This document shows positions 51,666-60,966 of a stretch of 64,000 bases of DNA, one piece after another; within the stretch, counting starts at the first letter, position 1; the number at the start of each line of letters is the position of its first letter. Origin of the DNA: JAJDAH01 sp964487605 (lineage in GTDB: Bacteria; Myxococcota_A; Polyangia; Polyangiales; Polyangiaceae); NCBI GenBank assembly GCA_964487605.1, contig CAZARU010000005.1, positions 1-64,000 on the forward strand. Reading direction: 5' to 3'. The translations under genes and the position numbers were made by a program. The notes under the pieces were generated by a model. It worked only from the letters and a program-made list of their open reading frames with translations. It had not been told where the DNA came from and searched no databases.

Positions 51666-53183
51666 GTGAAGGTTCTCGTCGTCACGACGGACGCCCAGCT
51701 CGACCGGGACGTGCGGGAGTTCGCTTCCCGGTGCGGTGCCGAGATCACCGCCTGCCCATCGTTCGACGCCGCGCGCCGGGCCATGCTGACGACCTGGTAC
51801 CCAGTGGTCGTGTTGGACGCCGCCGTGGAGCGGGCGTCGCTCGCATCGTTCGGCGCGGAGCTACGTGACGCCACGGCGCCCATGGAAGTGCTCCTCGCGG
51901 ACGCGGTGGAGGAAGGGGCCACCCCGCCCGACTGGGCTGCGGACGTCCTGCCTCGGCCGTACCGCCGGGCGGAGCTGGCGCTGCGGTTGACGTTCGCGAT
52001 GCGCCGAGCCGAGCTCGGCGGCACGGTGGGGCAGGTGGCGCTGAACACCGCCGTGGAGGCGGCGGGCGACATCATCGAGATCACCGACCCGCGCGCGGTC
52101 CTGATGTACGTGAACCCGGCGTTCGAGCGCACCCTGGGCTTTCGGCGCGACGAAGCGGTGGGGAGCACGCCCGCGAAGCTGATTCGAAGCGACATGCACC
52201 CGCCCGAGTTCTTCAGGGAGCTCGAGCGCACGCTGGCCGAGGGGCGGGTGTGGAAGGGGATGCTGATCTCCCGCTCCCGCTCGGGAGATCTGGTCTACCT
52301 CGACTCGACGATTTCCCCGGTGAAGGACGCGAGCGGCAAGGTCACCCATCACGTCGGGGTCAAGCGTGACGTGACGGCCCGCGTTCGCGAAGAACAGGAG
52401 ATGCGACAGCGCAACCGCGAGCTCGCGGAGGCGCGAGACGCCGCACTCGCGGCCAACCAGGCGAAGAGCGACTTCCTGGCGAACATGAGCCACGAGCTCC
52501 GCACGCCCCTCAACGCCATCATCGGCTACAGCGAAATGCTGGCAGAGGACGTTCCGTCGGACGAGAGCCCCGAGCTGCTGGCAGATCTGGGCAAGATCAC
52601 CCGGGCGGGTCGGCACCTCCTGGCGCTCATCAACGACGTCCTCGACATCGCCAAGCTCGAGGCCGGAAAGATGAAGCTCTTCGTCGAGGAGATCAGAGTC
52701 GCGGACATCTTGATCGACATCGTCGGCGTCGCCAAGCCGCTGTTCTCCGAGCGAGGCAATCGCCTGACCCTGGACACGGCCGACGACCTCGGCTCCTTTC
52801 GGATCGACGCGACGAAGGTGCGTCAGGTTCTGCTGAACCTCATCGGGAACGCGAACAAGTTCACCGAGGCCGGGGAAGTGACGCTGGTCGTGCGTCGCCT
52901 GGGTGAGGACGGCGCGGAGTGGATCCGCTTCGACATCTCCGACACGGGGATCGGAATGTCGGCGGAGAAGCTCGCGGTGGTGTTCGAGCCGTTCCAGCAG
53001 GGAGACGACAAGCCGACGCGAAAGTACGGGGGTACCGGTCTGGGTCTCGCCATCAGCCGCCGTCTGTGCCAGATGATGGGCGGACGCATCGAAGTGGTGA
53101 GCGAGGAGGGGAGGGGTTCGACCTTCACGGTGCACCTGCCCGCGTCGGTCTCCGACGTCGGTCCACCCTCGAGCGTGGAGTGA
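51666..53183 (+). CDS. Hybrid PAS sensor histidine kinase
   Basis: This 505-residue soluble kinase starts at GTG 51666, with GAAGGGA just upstream. The N-terminal receiver-like domain (about 1-112) keeps VVVLDAAV with D51. A PAS domain with PAC (about 125-240) follows: NPAFERTLGFRRDEAVGS and HVGVKRDVTARV. A coiled coil leads to HisKA with H276 in MSHELRTPLNAIIGYSE, and the ATP-binding domain has NLIGNANKF, DTGIGM, and GGTGLGLAISRR. The SHELRTPLNAIIG box is that of hybrid kinases. The stop overlaps the GTG of the aminotransferase gene (GTGA at 53180), so the kinase is co-translated with it. Confidence 0.92.
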   Translation: MKVLVVTTDAQLDRDVREFASRCGAEITACPSFDAARRAMLTTWYPVVVLDAAVERASLASFGAELRDATAPMEVLLADAVEEGATPPDWAADVLPRPYRRAELALRLTFAMRRAELGGTVGQVALNTAVEAAGDIIEITDPRAVLMYVNPAFERTLGFRRDEAVGSTPAKLIRSDMHPPEFFRELERTLAEGRVWKGMLISRSRSGDLVYLDSTISPVKDASGKVTHHVGVKRDVTARVREEQEMRQRNRELAEARDAALAANQAKSDFLANMSHELRTPLNAIIGYSEMLAEDVPSDESPELLADLGKITRAGRHLLALINDVLDIAKLEAGKMKLFVEEIRVADILIDIVGVAKPLFSERGNRLTLDTADDLGSFRIDATKVRQVLLNLIGNANKFTEAGEVTLVVRRLGEDGAEWIRFDISDTGIGMSAEKLAVVFEPFQQGDDKPTRKYGGTGLGLAISRRLCQMMGGRIEVVSEEGRGSTFTVHLPASVSDVGPPSSVE

Positions 53184-54319
53184 ACGATCGCGCCAGCCCG
53201 CCGCCGTGGCGCGTGCCTCTGGTGGACGTCCGGGCGCAGAATGCCGTCGTCGCGGACCGACTTCAGGCGGCGTTCGACGCCGTCCGGGAGTCCGGGCGGT
53301 TCGTCCTCGGGCCCCACGTGAGCCTGCTCGAGTCACGGCTGGCAGAGCGCGTCGGAGTGCGCGCCGCCGTGGGTGTCGCGAGCGGCAGCGACGCGCTGCT
53401 TCTCGCTCTCCGCGCTCTCGGCGTCGGTCCGGGGCACGAGGTGGTGACCACGCCCCTCACTTTCGTGGCCACGGCCGGGGCGGTCGTTCGGGCGGGTGCG
53501 ACCGTCGTGTTCGCCGACGTCGACTCGAAGACGCTCTGCCTCGATCCCGGCGCCACCGAGCGGATGATCGGCCCTCGAACTCGCGCGATCCTGCCCGTTC
53601 ATCTCTTCGGCCACGCCGCGCCCATGGATGACCTGACCGCTCTCGCGCGCCGGCATGGGCTGGCGCTGGTGGAGGACGCGGCGCAGGCGTTCGGCGGCTC
53701 GTACCGGGACGCGCAGCTCGGATCCTTCGGGGACGCTGCGGTCACGAGCTTCTTCCCGGCCAAGCCGCTCGGGGCCCTGGGCGACGGCGGCATGATCTTC
53801 ACGGATGACGTGGCCGTGGCCGAGCGGTGCCGGCGCCTGCGCGTGCACGGCGCGCGCACCCGGGAGTCGTTCGACGAGGTGAGCGGCAACCACCGACTCG
53901 ACGAGCTGCAGGCGGCGCTGCTGCTCGCCAAGGTGGACTTCGTAGGAGCGTGGCGCGACGCGCGAGCACGCCATGCGGCCAGGTATGCGGAGCTGCTCGC
54001 GAACGTCGCCGACCTGACGGTCCCGGGCGAGGCGCCCTGGGCGCGGTCCGCGTGGCCCTGCTACGTCGTTCGTGTGGGGCGCGGGCGACGTGACGCGGTG
54101 GCCGGGCGGGTCCGCGCGCGAGGCATCGAGGTCACCGCGTACTACCGGGCGCCCTTGAACCGGCAGCCGGCCTTCACGGGGCCGTTGTCGCGGAGCGGCG
54201 CGACCCCCGTCACGGACCAGGTGTCGCAGGAGCTCCTGGCGTTGCCGCTCTACGCCGAAATGACCGACGATGCCGTGGACTTGGTCGTGGCGGCGCTTCG
54301 GGACGCGCTCGCGGGTTGA
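53180..54319 (+). CDS. DegT/DnrJ/EryC1-type aminotransferase
   Basis: This 379-residue PLP enzyme belongs to the family that transaminates keto-sugars on nucleotide carriers. Typical stretches are GRFVLGPHVSLLESRLAE, VGVASGSDALLLALRALG, TPLTFVATAGAVVRAGA, VEDAAQAFGGSYRD and the PLP Lys195 in TSFFPAKPLGALGDGGM. VHGARTRESFDEVSGNHRLD and LPLYAEMTDDAV complete the family pattern. The product would be an amino sugar for a surface polysaccharide or glycoprotein. No other sugar genes flank it; it sits between two histidine kinases and is coupled to the first. The start is GTG 53180. Confidence 0.92.
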   Translation: MNDRASPPPWRVPLVDVRAQNAVVADRLQAAFDAVRESGRFVLGPHVSLLESRLAERVGVRAAVGVASGSDALLLALRALGVGPGHEVVTTPLTFVATAGAVVRAGATVVFADVDSKTLCLDPGATERMIGPRTRAILPVHLFGHAAPMDDLTALARRHGLALVEDAAQAFGGSYRDAQLGSFGDAAVTSFFPAKPLGALGDGGMIFTDDVAVAERCRRLRVHGARTRESFDEVSGNHRLDELQAALLLAKVDFVGAWRDARARHAARYAELLANVADLTVPGEAPWARSAWPCYVVRVGRGRRDAVAGRVRARGIEVTAYYRAPLNRQPAFTGPLSRSGATPVTDQVSQELLALPLYAEMTDDAVDLVVAALRDALAG

Positions 54320-54409
54320 GCGCCTCTGGGCGCGCGCGGTGTCCCAGCCTGGGACACGCCGGTGGCGGTCGAGTGCCACGACGCTTCAGGCACACACGCG
54401 GGGTGCCGT

Positions 54410-56194
54410 ATGGCCGTGGGCGTGCAGAGTCGTTCGATGCGAGCCGTGGACTACTTCGTCCCCGAGGCGCTCCGGGCCGACCCGGTGGCCGGCCCTCGCG
54501 TCCGGGTGCTGGTCCTGACCATCGGCGTCATCGTCCCGCCCGCGTTGATCCTCGCGCTGAACCACCTTGCGCTCGGCTCGTCGCTTCAGGGGGCCTTCAT
54601 CCTGGGGGGGATCCTCGTCGCCCTCGGCCTCTTGCCCCTCATTCGTCGAACCGGTCGGGTGACCGTCGCCGCGCACGTTCTACTCGCGGTGATGTTCGCC
54701 GTGATCACGTCCGCCGTCGTGCTTCGCGGTGGAACGACGGCCCAGCCTGCCGTGACGCTCGCCCTGATCCCGCTCCTCGCGACGTTCGTGGTCGGGTGGC
54801 GCGCGGGTGTCGCGTGGGCGTCGATGGTCGTTCTGGCCGTGGCGATCATGGTCGTGCTCGAGAGCGCTGGCATGCGCTTCACGGATCAGCTCAGGCCGGA
54901 GGGTCGCCCCATCATCGGCTTCGTGCTGCCGTTGCTCTTCACGCTGGTGCTCACTTCGGCGGCCGCGATGTTCGTGCGCGCCACCGTCGTCGCCGTCGAT
55001 GCGGCGCGGACGGCAGAGCAGCGCCGTCAGCGGGCGCTCGAGGAGACCCGTCGCGTCCACTCCGACCGCATGGCGGCGGTGGGACAGCTCGCCGCCGGTG
55101 TCGCGCACGAGATCAACAACCCGCTCGCCTACGTCGTGGCGAATCTCTCCTACGTGGAGGGTCGCATCGGCGAGCTGCCCCCGGGGATGCAGGAGTCCAT
55201 GGCGGACGCCGCGGAGGCGCTCCGCGAAGCCCGGCTCGGTGCCGGAAGGATCCGACGCATCGTGGGGGACCTGAAGAGCTTCGCGCGCGCCGACGAGGAG
55301 CACCTGCGACCGGTCCTTCTCGGGCGAGTCATCGACGGTGCTGCGAAGATGGCGCGCACCGAGATCGAGCACCGCGCCACGCTGGAGCGGGAGATCGACG
55401 TGAGCCTCGCCGTCGAAGGGGACGAGCTGCGCCTCACACAGGTCTTCCTGAACCTCCTGGTGAACGCGGCCCAGGCCATCCCCGAGGGCCGCGCCGAGCA
55501 GAACACCATCGTCGTGAGCGCCCACCGCGACGGCTCTCGGGCGATCGTCACCGTTGCCGACACCGGATCGGGAATCGCCGCGGAAGCGCTGCCGAAGGTC
55601 TTCGATGCCTTCTACACGAGCAAGCCGGCGGGGATCGGCACGGGGCTCGGCCTCGCGGTCTGCAAGTCCATCGTCGAAGGTTACGGCGGCACCGTCGGCG
55701 TCGAGAGTCGCATCGGCGAGGGAACGACCGTCACGGTGGCGTTTCCGGCCATCGCCGCGGCCATCGAGCCCGAGGAGCACGTGTCGTCCACGCAGATGCG
55801 TCTTCGCGCGTCCCAGCGTCGCAAGGTGCTGGTGGTGGACGACGACCTGCTGGTGCGGCGGTCGCTCGAGCGGACGCTCCGGGCCCACGACGTGACCTCC
55901 GTGGCGACCGGTCGCGAAGCGCTGACGCACCTCGAGGGCGACGGAACCTTCGACGTCGTGCTCTGCGACCTCATGATGCCGAACCTCACCGGCATGGACG
56001 TCTACGAACGGTGTCGCGCGCGCGATCCCGACCTCGCGGACCGGTTCGTCTTCATCTCCGGAGGCGCCTTCACGGATCGCGCCCGAGAGTTCCTCGAGCG
56101 CGTCGAGAACCCCAGGATCGACAAGCCGTTCGACCCCGCACGGGTCGTCGAGGCCGTGGTGGGCTCGCGCCGCAACGAACGTCGATTCGCCTGA
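54410..56194 (+). CDS. Membrane hybrid histidine kinase with receiver
   Basis: This 594-residue kinase is read from ATG 54410, with ATG 54437 as an alternative. About six membrane helices occupy residues 32-190 (for example VLVLTIGVIVPPALILAL and FVLPLLFTLVLTSAAAMF), with short loops, so the signal is probably in the membrane. A coiled coil leads to HisKA with H233 in GVAHEINNPLAYVV. The ATP-binding domain shows NLLVNAAQAI, DTGSGI and GTGLGLAVCKSI. A receiver follows at about 478-590 with VVDDDLLVRRSL, the phosphoacceptor in VLCDLMMPNLTG, and DKPFDPARV. It ends seven bases before the convergent receptor gene. Confidence 0.92.
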   Translation: MAVGVQSRSMRAVDYFVPEALRADPVAGPRVRVLVLTIGVIVPPALILALNHLALGSSLQGAFILGGILVALGLLPLIRRTGRVTVAAHVLLAVMFAVITSAVVLRGGTTAQPAVTLALIPLLATFVVGWRAGVAWASMVVLAVAIMVVLESAGMRFTDQLRPEGRPIIGFVLPLLFTLVLTSAAAMFVRATVVAVDAARTAEQRRQRALEETRRVHSDRMAAVGQLAAGVAHEINNPLAYVVANLSYVEGRIGELPPGMQESMADAAEALREARLGAGRIRRIVGDLKSFARADEEHLRPVLLGRVIDGAAKMARTEIEHRATLEREIDVSLAVEGDELRLTQVFLNLLVNAAQAIPEGRAEQNTIVVSAHRDGSRAIVTVADTGSGIAAEALPKVFDAFYTSKPAGIGTGLGLAVCKSIVEGYGGTVGVESRIGEGTTVTVAFPAIAAAIEPEEHVSSTQMRLRASQRRKVLVVDDDLLVRRSLERTLRAHDVTSVATGREALTHLEGDGTFDVVLCDLMMPNLTGMDVYERCRARDPDLADRFVFISGGAFTDRAREFLERVENPRIDKPFDPARVVEAVVGSRRNERRFA

Positions 56195-56201
56195 CGGAGA
56201 C

Positions 56202-59120
56202 TCAGAACGTCGCGTCGGCAGAGAGCAAGAACGTCCGGCCGTTCTGCTCGATCGTACGCTGTCGGAGCGCCGTGCCCACGGGCGAAAACCACTGCCAGTC
56301 GAACGCGTTGTAGACGCCGGCGGCGTAGCCGAGGCCCCATCGTTCCTCACGTCCGCTCAGCACGACGTCCCACAGTACCGCGGCGTCCGTGCTGCGCTGC
56401 TCCGGGTCGCCGGCGTTCTCGAACCGATCGAACCGCTCGCCCTCCAGGGTGACGCGAGTGCCGAAGGTGACGGCACGGCCGACGATCGGCGCGGCGGCCT
56501 TGACCGACGCCAGGTGCGCCGGCGCGTTGGGCACCTGGCGCCTGGTCACGTCGCGCTCGAAGGCGAGCAGATCGCCCAGCGACGAGCTGGCCAGATACCG
56601 CGCGTAGGTGTACCCGTAGGAGGCGGACACCATCCAGCCCTGCCTCCAGTCGCGTCGTAGCGCCAGCTCGCCGCCAACCGTCGCCAGCGGTGCCGAGGAG
56701 TTCGTGAGCGAGAGAGGATCCGTCGAATCTCCGGTGCCTCGTTCGACGATGATATCCTTCGCGTGGTTCGCGTAGAGCGATGCGACGGCGCTCACCGTCG
56801 GTGTGAAGCGATGCGCATGCTCGAGCTCCACGGACACGATCCGCTCGGGTTGCAGATCCGGGCTCGCCACCTGCGTGGCCCCGGCGTCGTTGTAGAACAG
56901 CTCGTACACACTGGGCGCACGGAAGGCCGTTCCGGCGACGAGCTTCGTGTTGCCGCCGTCGTAGGGCGCCAGGAGCACCGCGCCGCGGGGGTTGAGCGCC
57001 TCTCCGAACGTGGAGTAAGCGTCCAGACGCGCGCCGGCCGAGAGCTTGACGCGCTTCGAGGCCTCGACGTCTGCCGTCAAATAGGCGGCGCCGATCTCGA
57101 AGGGACGGCGCTCGTCCAGGAACGTCCCGGTGCGGTCACCCGCGAACTGGTGCACCTGGCGGTGCAGCTGCGCCTCGCCACCGACCGTGACACGCAGCCA
57201 CCCGGTGGGTGAGACGAGGAACCGCTGCTCCAACCCGAACCACGTACCGCGATAGCCGTCGAAGACGGGACCGCCGTCGGCTTCGGAGTACGGGTAGGTG
57301 CCGTCGAAGCGGTAGTGATTGACGTGGATCCGGCTCAGGCTCGTCACGGTTTCGGAGAGCACGGGCTCGAACCGCGCTTCGATGAAGCCGCGGGTGTCGG
57401 TCTGTCGAAGGCGCGGATCGCCGAAGACGGTCTCGTAGGCGGCCGTCGGGAGGCGTTTCGAGTGTGATCCGGCGAACCACTGGACGGTTGCGCTCTTCCA
57501 CCACACTCGACCGCGGAGCGTGCCGGCCTGAAACCCGTCCAGTCCCCGGGCCACGCCGGGGGACTCGGCGGGCCCCTCCGAGACGAGCTCGGGAAAGAAG
57601 TAGTCCCGGCCGGGTCCTCGGGCGATGCCGACGGACGCCCAGGCGCCCCCGTCGGCGAAGCGCGCCGTGGAGCGTGCGCGCAGCCTCGCGACGCCGTTGT
57701 CCGCCGTCGATACGCCCACCTCGGAGCCCGCCGGCACGTCGCGGTATCGGGAGACGACGTCCACCACGCCGCTGAAGGCGTTGGTTCCGTACAGGACGGA
57801 CCCCGGGCCTCGGACGACCTCGATGTGGCTCACGTCGCCGAGATCGACCAGCGCGTCGTAGCCCACGTAGCTCGAGCCGATCCAGTCGTCGTTCACCGGG
57901 TGGCCGTCGTAGAGCACGAGGAGCCGGTTGCCGTAGTTCCCCAGCAGCCCGACGCCGCGGACGCCGACGCTCGCGTAGGCGCGGTCCTCCCAGACGTACA
58001 GTCCGCGGACGCCCCGGACGGCCTCGGCGATCGTCGGGTAGGCGAGGGCCACCAGCTCCTGTCGTGGGACGATGGTCACCGAGCTCGGCGCGTCCTCGAC
58101 GAGCTGGACGGTCCGTGACGCCGCGGCGACCTGCTCGGTCTGGGTGAGCTGTATCTCGACGCGTGTCTCGCGCTCCGCCGGGACGATCACCCGTCGCGAC
58201 GTCGTCTGAAATCCCTCGAGGGAGACGCTGACGTCGTGGGCCCCCTCGGTGACCCGCAGGATCACCGGCGCGAACCCCGCTGCGCGGCCGTCTATTGAGA
58301 CGAGCGCGCCGGGCACGTCCGTGCCGACGACCAGCGTCCCGGACAAGCGGTCGAGCTGCGGTTCGACCAGGGCCGTGCCGCCGGCAGGCACCGTGGCGCG
58401 CAACGTGGCGTCGCGAAACCCCTGCAGGGCGACGTGGAGCACGTGCTCCCCCGGAGGCAGGCTGAGGCGACACGGGATCTTGCAGCGCGCGTCTCCCGTG
58501 GGCGTGCCCAGCCGCACCTCCGCGCCGCGCGTCGGCCCGCCGACGCTCAGGGTGCCGAGGACGGGTGCCAGGCGCAGCTCGACGCGGAGCGCCTGGCCGA
58601 CGGCGCCCGGGCCCACCTCCGCTTGTGCCGGGTGGTGGCCGTCGAGTTCGGCGATGACGCGGTAGCGCCCTGGTGCGAACGCCAGGGACCTCGGCGTCTC
58701 GCCGCGCGGGCCCAGGTCCTTGCGCTCGATGTAGATCGTGGCGCCCGGTGGCTCGCTCCGCACGTCCAGAAGGAGCACGTTCGCGCGGATCCTGCCGAGC
58801 GCGTCTTCGATGCGCGCGCGCGCGGCCGGGTCGGCCTCCCCCGACAGCGACTGGTCGTAGTAGCGGTAGCTCTCGGGGAACTTTCCGAGCTTTTCGTAAG
58901 CCCTGCCGACGTTGAACAGGACGTTCTTGTTGGGCACCAGGCGGTTCGATGCGAGGAAGTGCTGCAGGGCGCCGGTGAAGTCGCCGCGCTGGTACGCCTC
59001 GGCACCGAGCTGAAAACGCAGATCCGCCTCGTCCGCCAGATCGTCGCCTCGGGCTGCCGTGGTAGACAGAGCCGCGGCGAGGAGTGCGAGGGCGCCGAGC
59101 CTCGGGGGACTGAGCATCAC
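56202..59120 (-). CDS. TonB-dependent receptor with N-terminal TPR and PEGA domains
   Basis: This 972-residue outer-membrane protein has a signal peptide (about 1-24). Residues 33-115 are TPR-like (FQLGAEAYQRGDFTGALQHF). Three PEGA-type beta domains follow (about 117-335), the last with PGALVSIDGRAAGFAPVI. The plug domain (about 345-475) has EAVRGVRGLYVWEDRAYASV, GVRGVGLLGNYGNRLLVLYDG and IEVVRGPGSVLYGTNAFSGV. A beta-barrel ends with Phe (LSADATF). I do not see an obvious TonB box. The layout suggests a receptor with a periplasmic or peptidoglycan-facing adaptor. GTG 59120 overlaps the kinase stop as GTGA; ATG 59117 is the alternative. Confidence 0.9.
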   Translation of the reverse strand: MMLSPPRLGALALLAAALSTTAARGDDLADEADLRFQLGAEAYQRGDFTGALQHFLASNRLVPNKNVLFNVGRAYEKLGKFPESYRYYDQSLSGEADPAARARIEDALGRIRANVLLLDVRSEPPGATIYIERKDLGPRGETPRSLAFAPGRYRVIAELDGHHPAQAEVGPGAVGQALRVELRLAPVLGTLSVGGPTRGAEVRLGTPTGDARCKIPCRLSLPPGEHVLHVALQGFRDATLRATVPAGGTALVEPQLDRLSGTLVVGTDVPGALVSIDGRAAGFAPVILRVTEGAHDVSVSLEGFQTTSRRVIVPAERETRVEIQLTQTEQVAAASRTVQLVEDAPSSVTIVPRQELVALAYPTIAEAVRGVRGLYVWEDRAYASVGVRGVGLLGNYGNRLLVLYDGHPVNDDWIGSSYVGYDALVDLGDVSHIEVVRGPGSVLYGTNAFSGVVDVVSRYRDVPAGSEVGVSTADNGVARLRARSTARFADGGAWASVGIARGPGRDYFFPELVSEGPAESPGVARGLDGFQAGTLRGRVWWKSATVQWFAGSHSKRLPTAAYETVFGDPRLRQTDTRGFIEARFEPVLSETVTSLSRIHVNHYRFDGTYPYSEADGGPVFDGYRGTWFGLEQRFLVSPTGWLRVTVGGEAQLHRQVHQFAGDRTGTFLDERRPFEIGAAYLTADVEASKRVKLSAGARLDAYSTFGEALNPRGAVLLAPYDGGNTKLVAGTAFRAPSVYELFYNDAGATQVASPDLQPERIVSVELEHAHRFTPTVSAVASLYANHAKDIIVERGTGDSTDPLSLTNSSAPLATVGGELALRRDWRQGWMVSASYGYTYARYLASSSLGDLLAFERDVTRRQVPNAPAHLASVKAAAPIVGRAVTFGTRVTLEGERFDRFENAGDPEQRSTDAAVLWDVVLSGREERWGLGYAAGVYNAFDWQWFSPVGTALRQRTIEQNGRTFLLSADATF

Positions 59121-60766
59121 CGATGCATCCGGATGTCATCCGGGGGCGCGGCGGGGCTGGCTGCGGGGCCGGTCCGGGGCTGCGCCGGCGCCGGCGTGCG
59201 CTGCGGCAGCTTCCTCGGCGCGGTCGGGTCCGGCGCAGCGGGTGCTTCGACCGGCGCGATGGGCTCGATCGGAGGTTGAGGCGCGAGCGGTCGCGCGACG
59301 AGCGGGGTCGTGACGTGGACGTCGTGCGCCGAGTCCGCCTGGACGATCGACCGCGCTTCGTAGCCGTCGAGGCTCAACTCGAACGTCCGCGGCGTCGTCG
59401 AACGGAGGATCTCCACGACCATCGGCGCCGTGCCAAGGCGCTTGGTCCCGTCGAAGACCGCGGCGCCGGTCGGACTGGACTCGATGTGCAATCGGAACGA
59501 CGTGGCGGCGCTCGGGGCCGCCGCAGCCCGAGGCCCCTGCTCGTCGGGGCGGCCTCTCATCACCATGACCGCGACGGCGATGGCTGCGCCGACACCGATG
59601 GCGGCGGCGAGCCGCCATCGCCGGGGGGCGGGTGCGGTCGCGGTTGCCGGCGAATCCGTGGTGGACACCGGCGCGTCGGAGGAGGTGATGTCCGACGGGA
59701 TGCGAGGCGCCCGGGGTACGAGCATCGTGGGGGCCTCCGCCGCGAGCTTTCGCGCCGCGTCCGGAGGCGCGGGCATCGTCGAAACGGTCGACCCGCGGCC
59801 CCTGACGAGCTTGCGGAGCTCGGTCGCCAGCTCGGTCACGCTCGCGTACCTGGCGGCCGGATCCTTCTCCAGGCATCTGGTCACGACCGCCTCGAGCTCC
59901 ACCGACACGTCCGGCCTGGTCGCGCGGATGGGCTTCGGCGGATCGGCGGCGATGGACGCGCACACCGCCGGCAACGTGTCACCGGCGAAGGCGGCGCCGC
60001 CGGTGAGCGCTTCGTGCAGGATGACGCCGAGGGACCAGATGTCCGATCGAGCGTCGACGCTTCGGGCGTCGCGGAGCTGCTCCGGGGACATGTACAGCGG
60101 CGAGCCCATGGCGGTGCTCGACGAGGTGAGCACGAGCGACGCTCCGGGCACGTCGTGCGCTCCCTTGGAGATGCCGAAATCCAGCACCTTCACGAGGGGC
60201 TGACCGTCGCTGCGCCTCGACACGAACAGGTTCGCGGGCTTCAGGTCTCGGTGGACGATGCCCTTCGCGTGGGCCTCCTCCAGTGCGGAGCACGCCTGAA
60301 GCACGTAGGTGATCGCCGCGTCGACGTGGAGGTGCTGCTCCTCCTCGAGAACCTGCGACAGGTCCCTGCCTCGCAGCATCTCCATGACCATGAACGGACG
60401 CCCGTCCTCCGTCGTGCTCACGTCGTGGATCTTCACGACGTGATCGCTCGTCAGCCCCGCCGCTGCCCGCGCCTCGCGGAGGAACCGAGCGGCGGCGTCC
60501 TGCGCACCGGTCTCGCTCGGCAAGAGCATCTTCACGGCCACCGTTTGTCCGAGCTGCTCGTGCCTGGCGGCCAGCACGACGCCCATTCCGCCGCGACCCA
60601 GCACGCCCTCCACTCGATACTTCCCCGCGATGAGCGCCCCTTCGGTGGGCCAGCTGACCGGCGCCTCTCGAACCGACACGTCCACGACGGGCGACGCGGG
60701 CGCCGAAAGGCCCCCGTCCGCGCTCTTCACGGTCACGTCCTTGCCGCGCGACCCGCCGCTCGTCAT
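59117..60766 (-). CDS. Membrane Ser/Thr protein kinase with PEGA domain
   Basis: This 549-residue kinase has a Hanks-type domain (about 50-310) with GRGGMGVV, ATP-site Lys79 in VAVKML, catalytic HRDLKPAN at 172-179, DFG at 196-198 and SPEQL. The catalytic set is complete. A Pro/Ala/Thr linker leads to one membrane helix (about 383-402) and a PEGA domain outside (about 425-490, SSPTGAAVFDGTKRLGTAP). A Pro-rich C-terminus ends the protein. PEGA domains are thought to contact the envelope. The same domain type occurs in the coupled TonB-dependent receptor, so the pair may work together. The start is ATG 60766. Confidence 0.92.
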   Translation of the reverse strand: MTSGGSRGKDVTVKSADGGLSAPASPVVDVSVREAPVSWPTEGALIAGKYRVEGVLGRGGMGVVLAARHEQLGQTVAVKMLLPSETGAQDAAARFLREARAAAGLTSDHVVKIHDVSTTEDGRPFMVMEMLRGRDLSQVLEEEQHLHVDAAITYVLQACSALEEAHAKGIVHRDLKPANLFVSRRSDGQPLVKVLDFGISKGAHDVPGASLVLTSSSTAMGSPLYMSPEQLRDARSVDARSDIWSLGVILHEALTGGAAFAGDTLPAVCASIAADPPKPIRATRPDVSVELEAVVTRCLEKDPAARYASVTELATELRKLVRGRGSTVSTMPAPPDAARKLAAEAPTMLVPRAPRIPSDITSSDAPVSTTDSPATATAPAPRRWRLAAAIGVGAAIAVAVMVMRGRPDEQGPRAAAAPSAATSFRLHIESSPTGAAVFDGTKRLGTAPMVVEILRSTTPRTFELSLDGYEARSIVQADSAHDVHVTTPLVARPLAPQPPIEPIAPVEAPAAPDPTAPRKLPQRTPAPAQPRTGPAASPAAPPDDIRMHR

Positions 60767-60901
60767 CCTGCCGCGAGCGTACGGTGGCCCTCACCCGCCT
60801 TCAAGCACGGGGAGACCATGTCACCGCGTGGGGGCGACAGAACGTGCCTTTGGGCCTCCGATGTCCGGCCGGTGGCGGCCGGCTCGAGCACCGGCGCTCA
60901 G

Positions 60902-60929
60902 CGAGGACGGCACGTCCGCCACGTCCTCG
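60902..60929 (-). terminator. Hairpin downstream of ilvE
   Basis: CGAGGACG and CGTCCTCG form a perfect eight-base stem with a 12-base loop, 38 bases past the ilvE stop. A second hairpin (CCGGCC/GGCCGG, 60865-60882) follows. Together they could end the ilvE transcript before the kinase gene. Confidence 0.45.
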
Positions 60930-60966
60930 TGGGGGCGCAGCTCCGTCGCGCGGACGCGAGCAGAGT

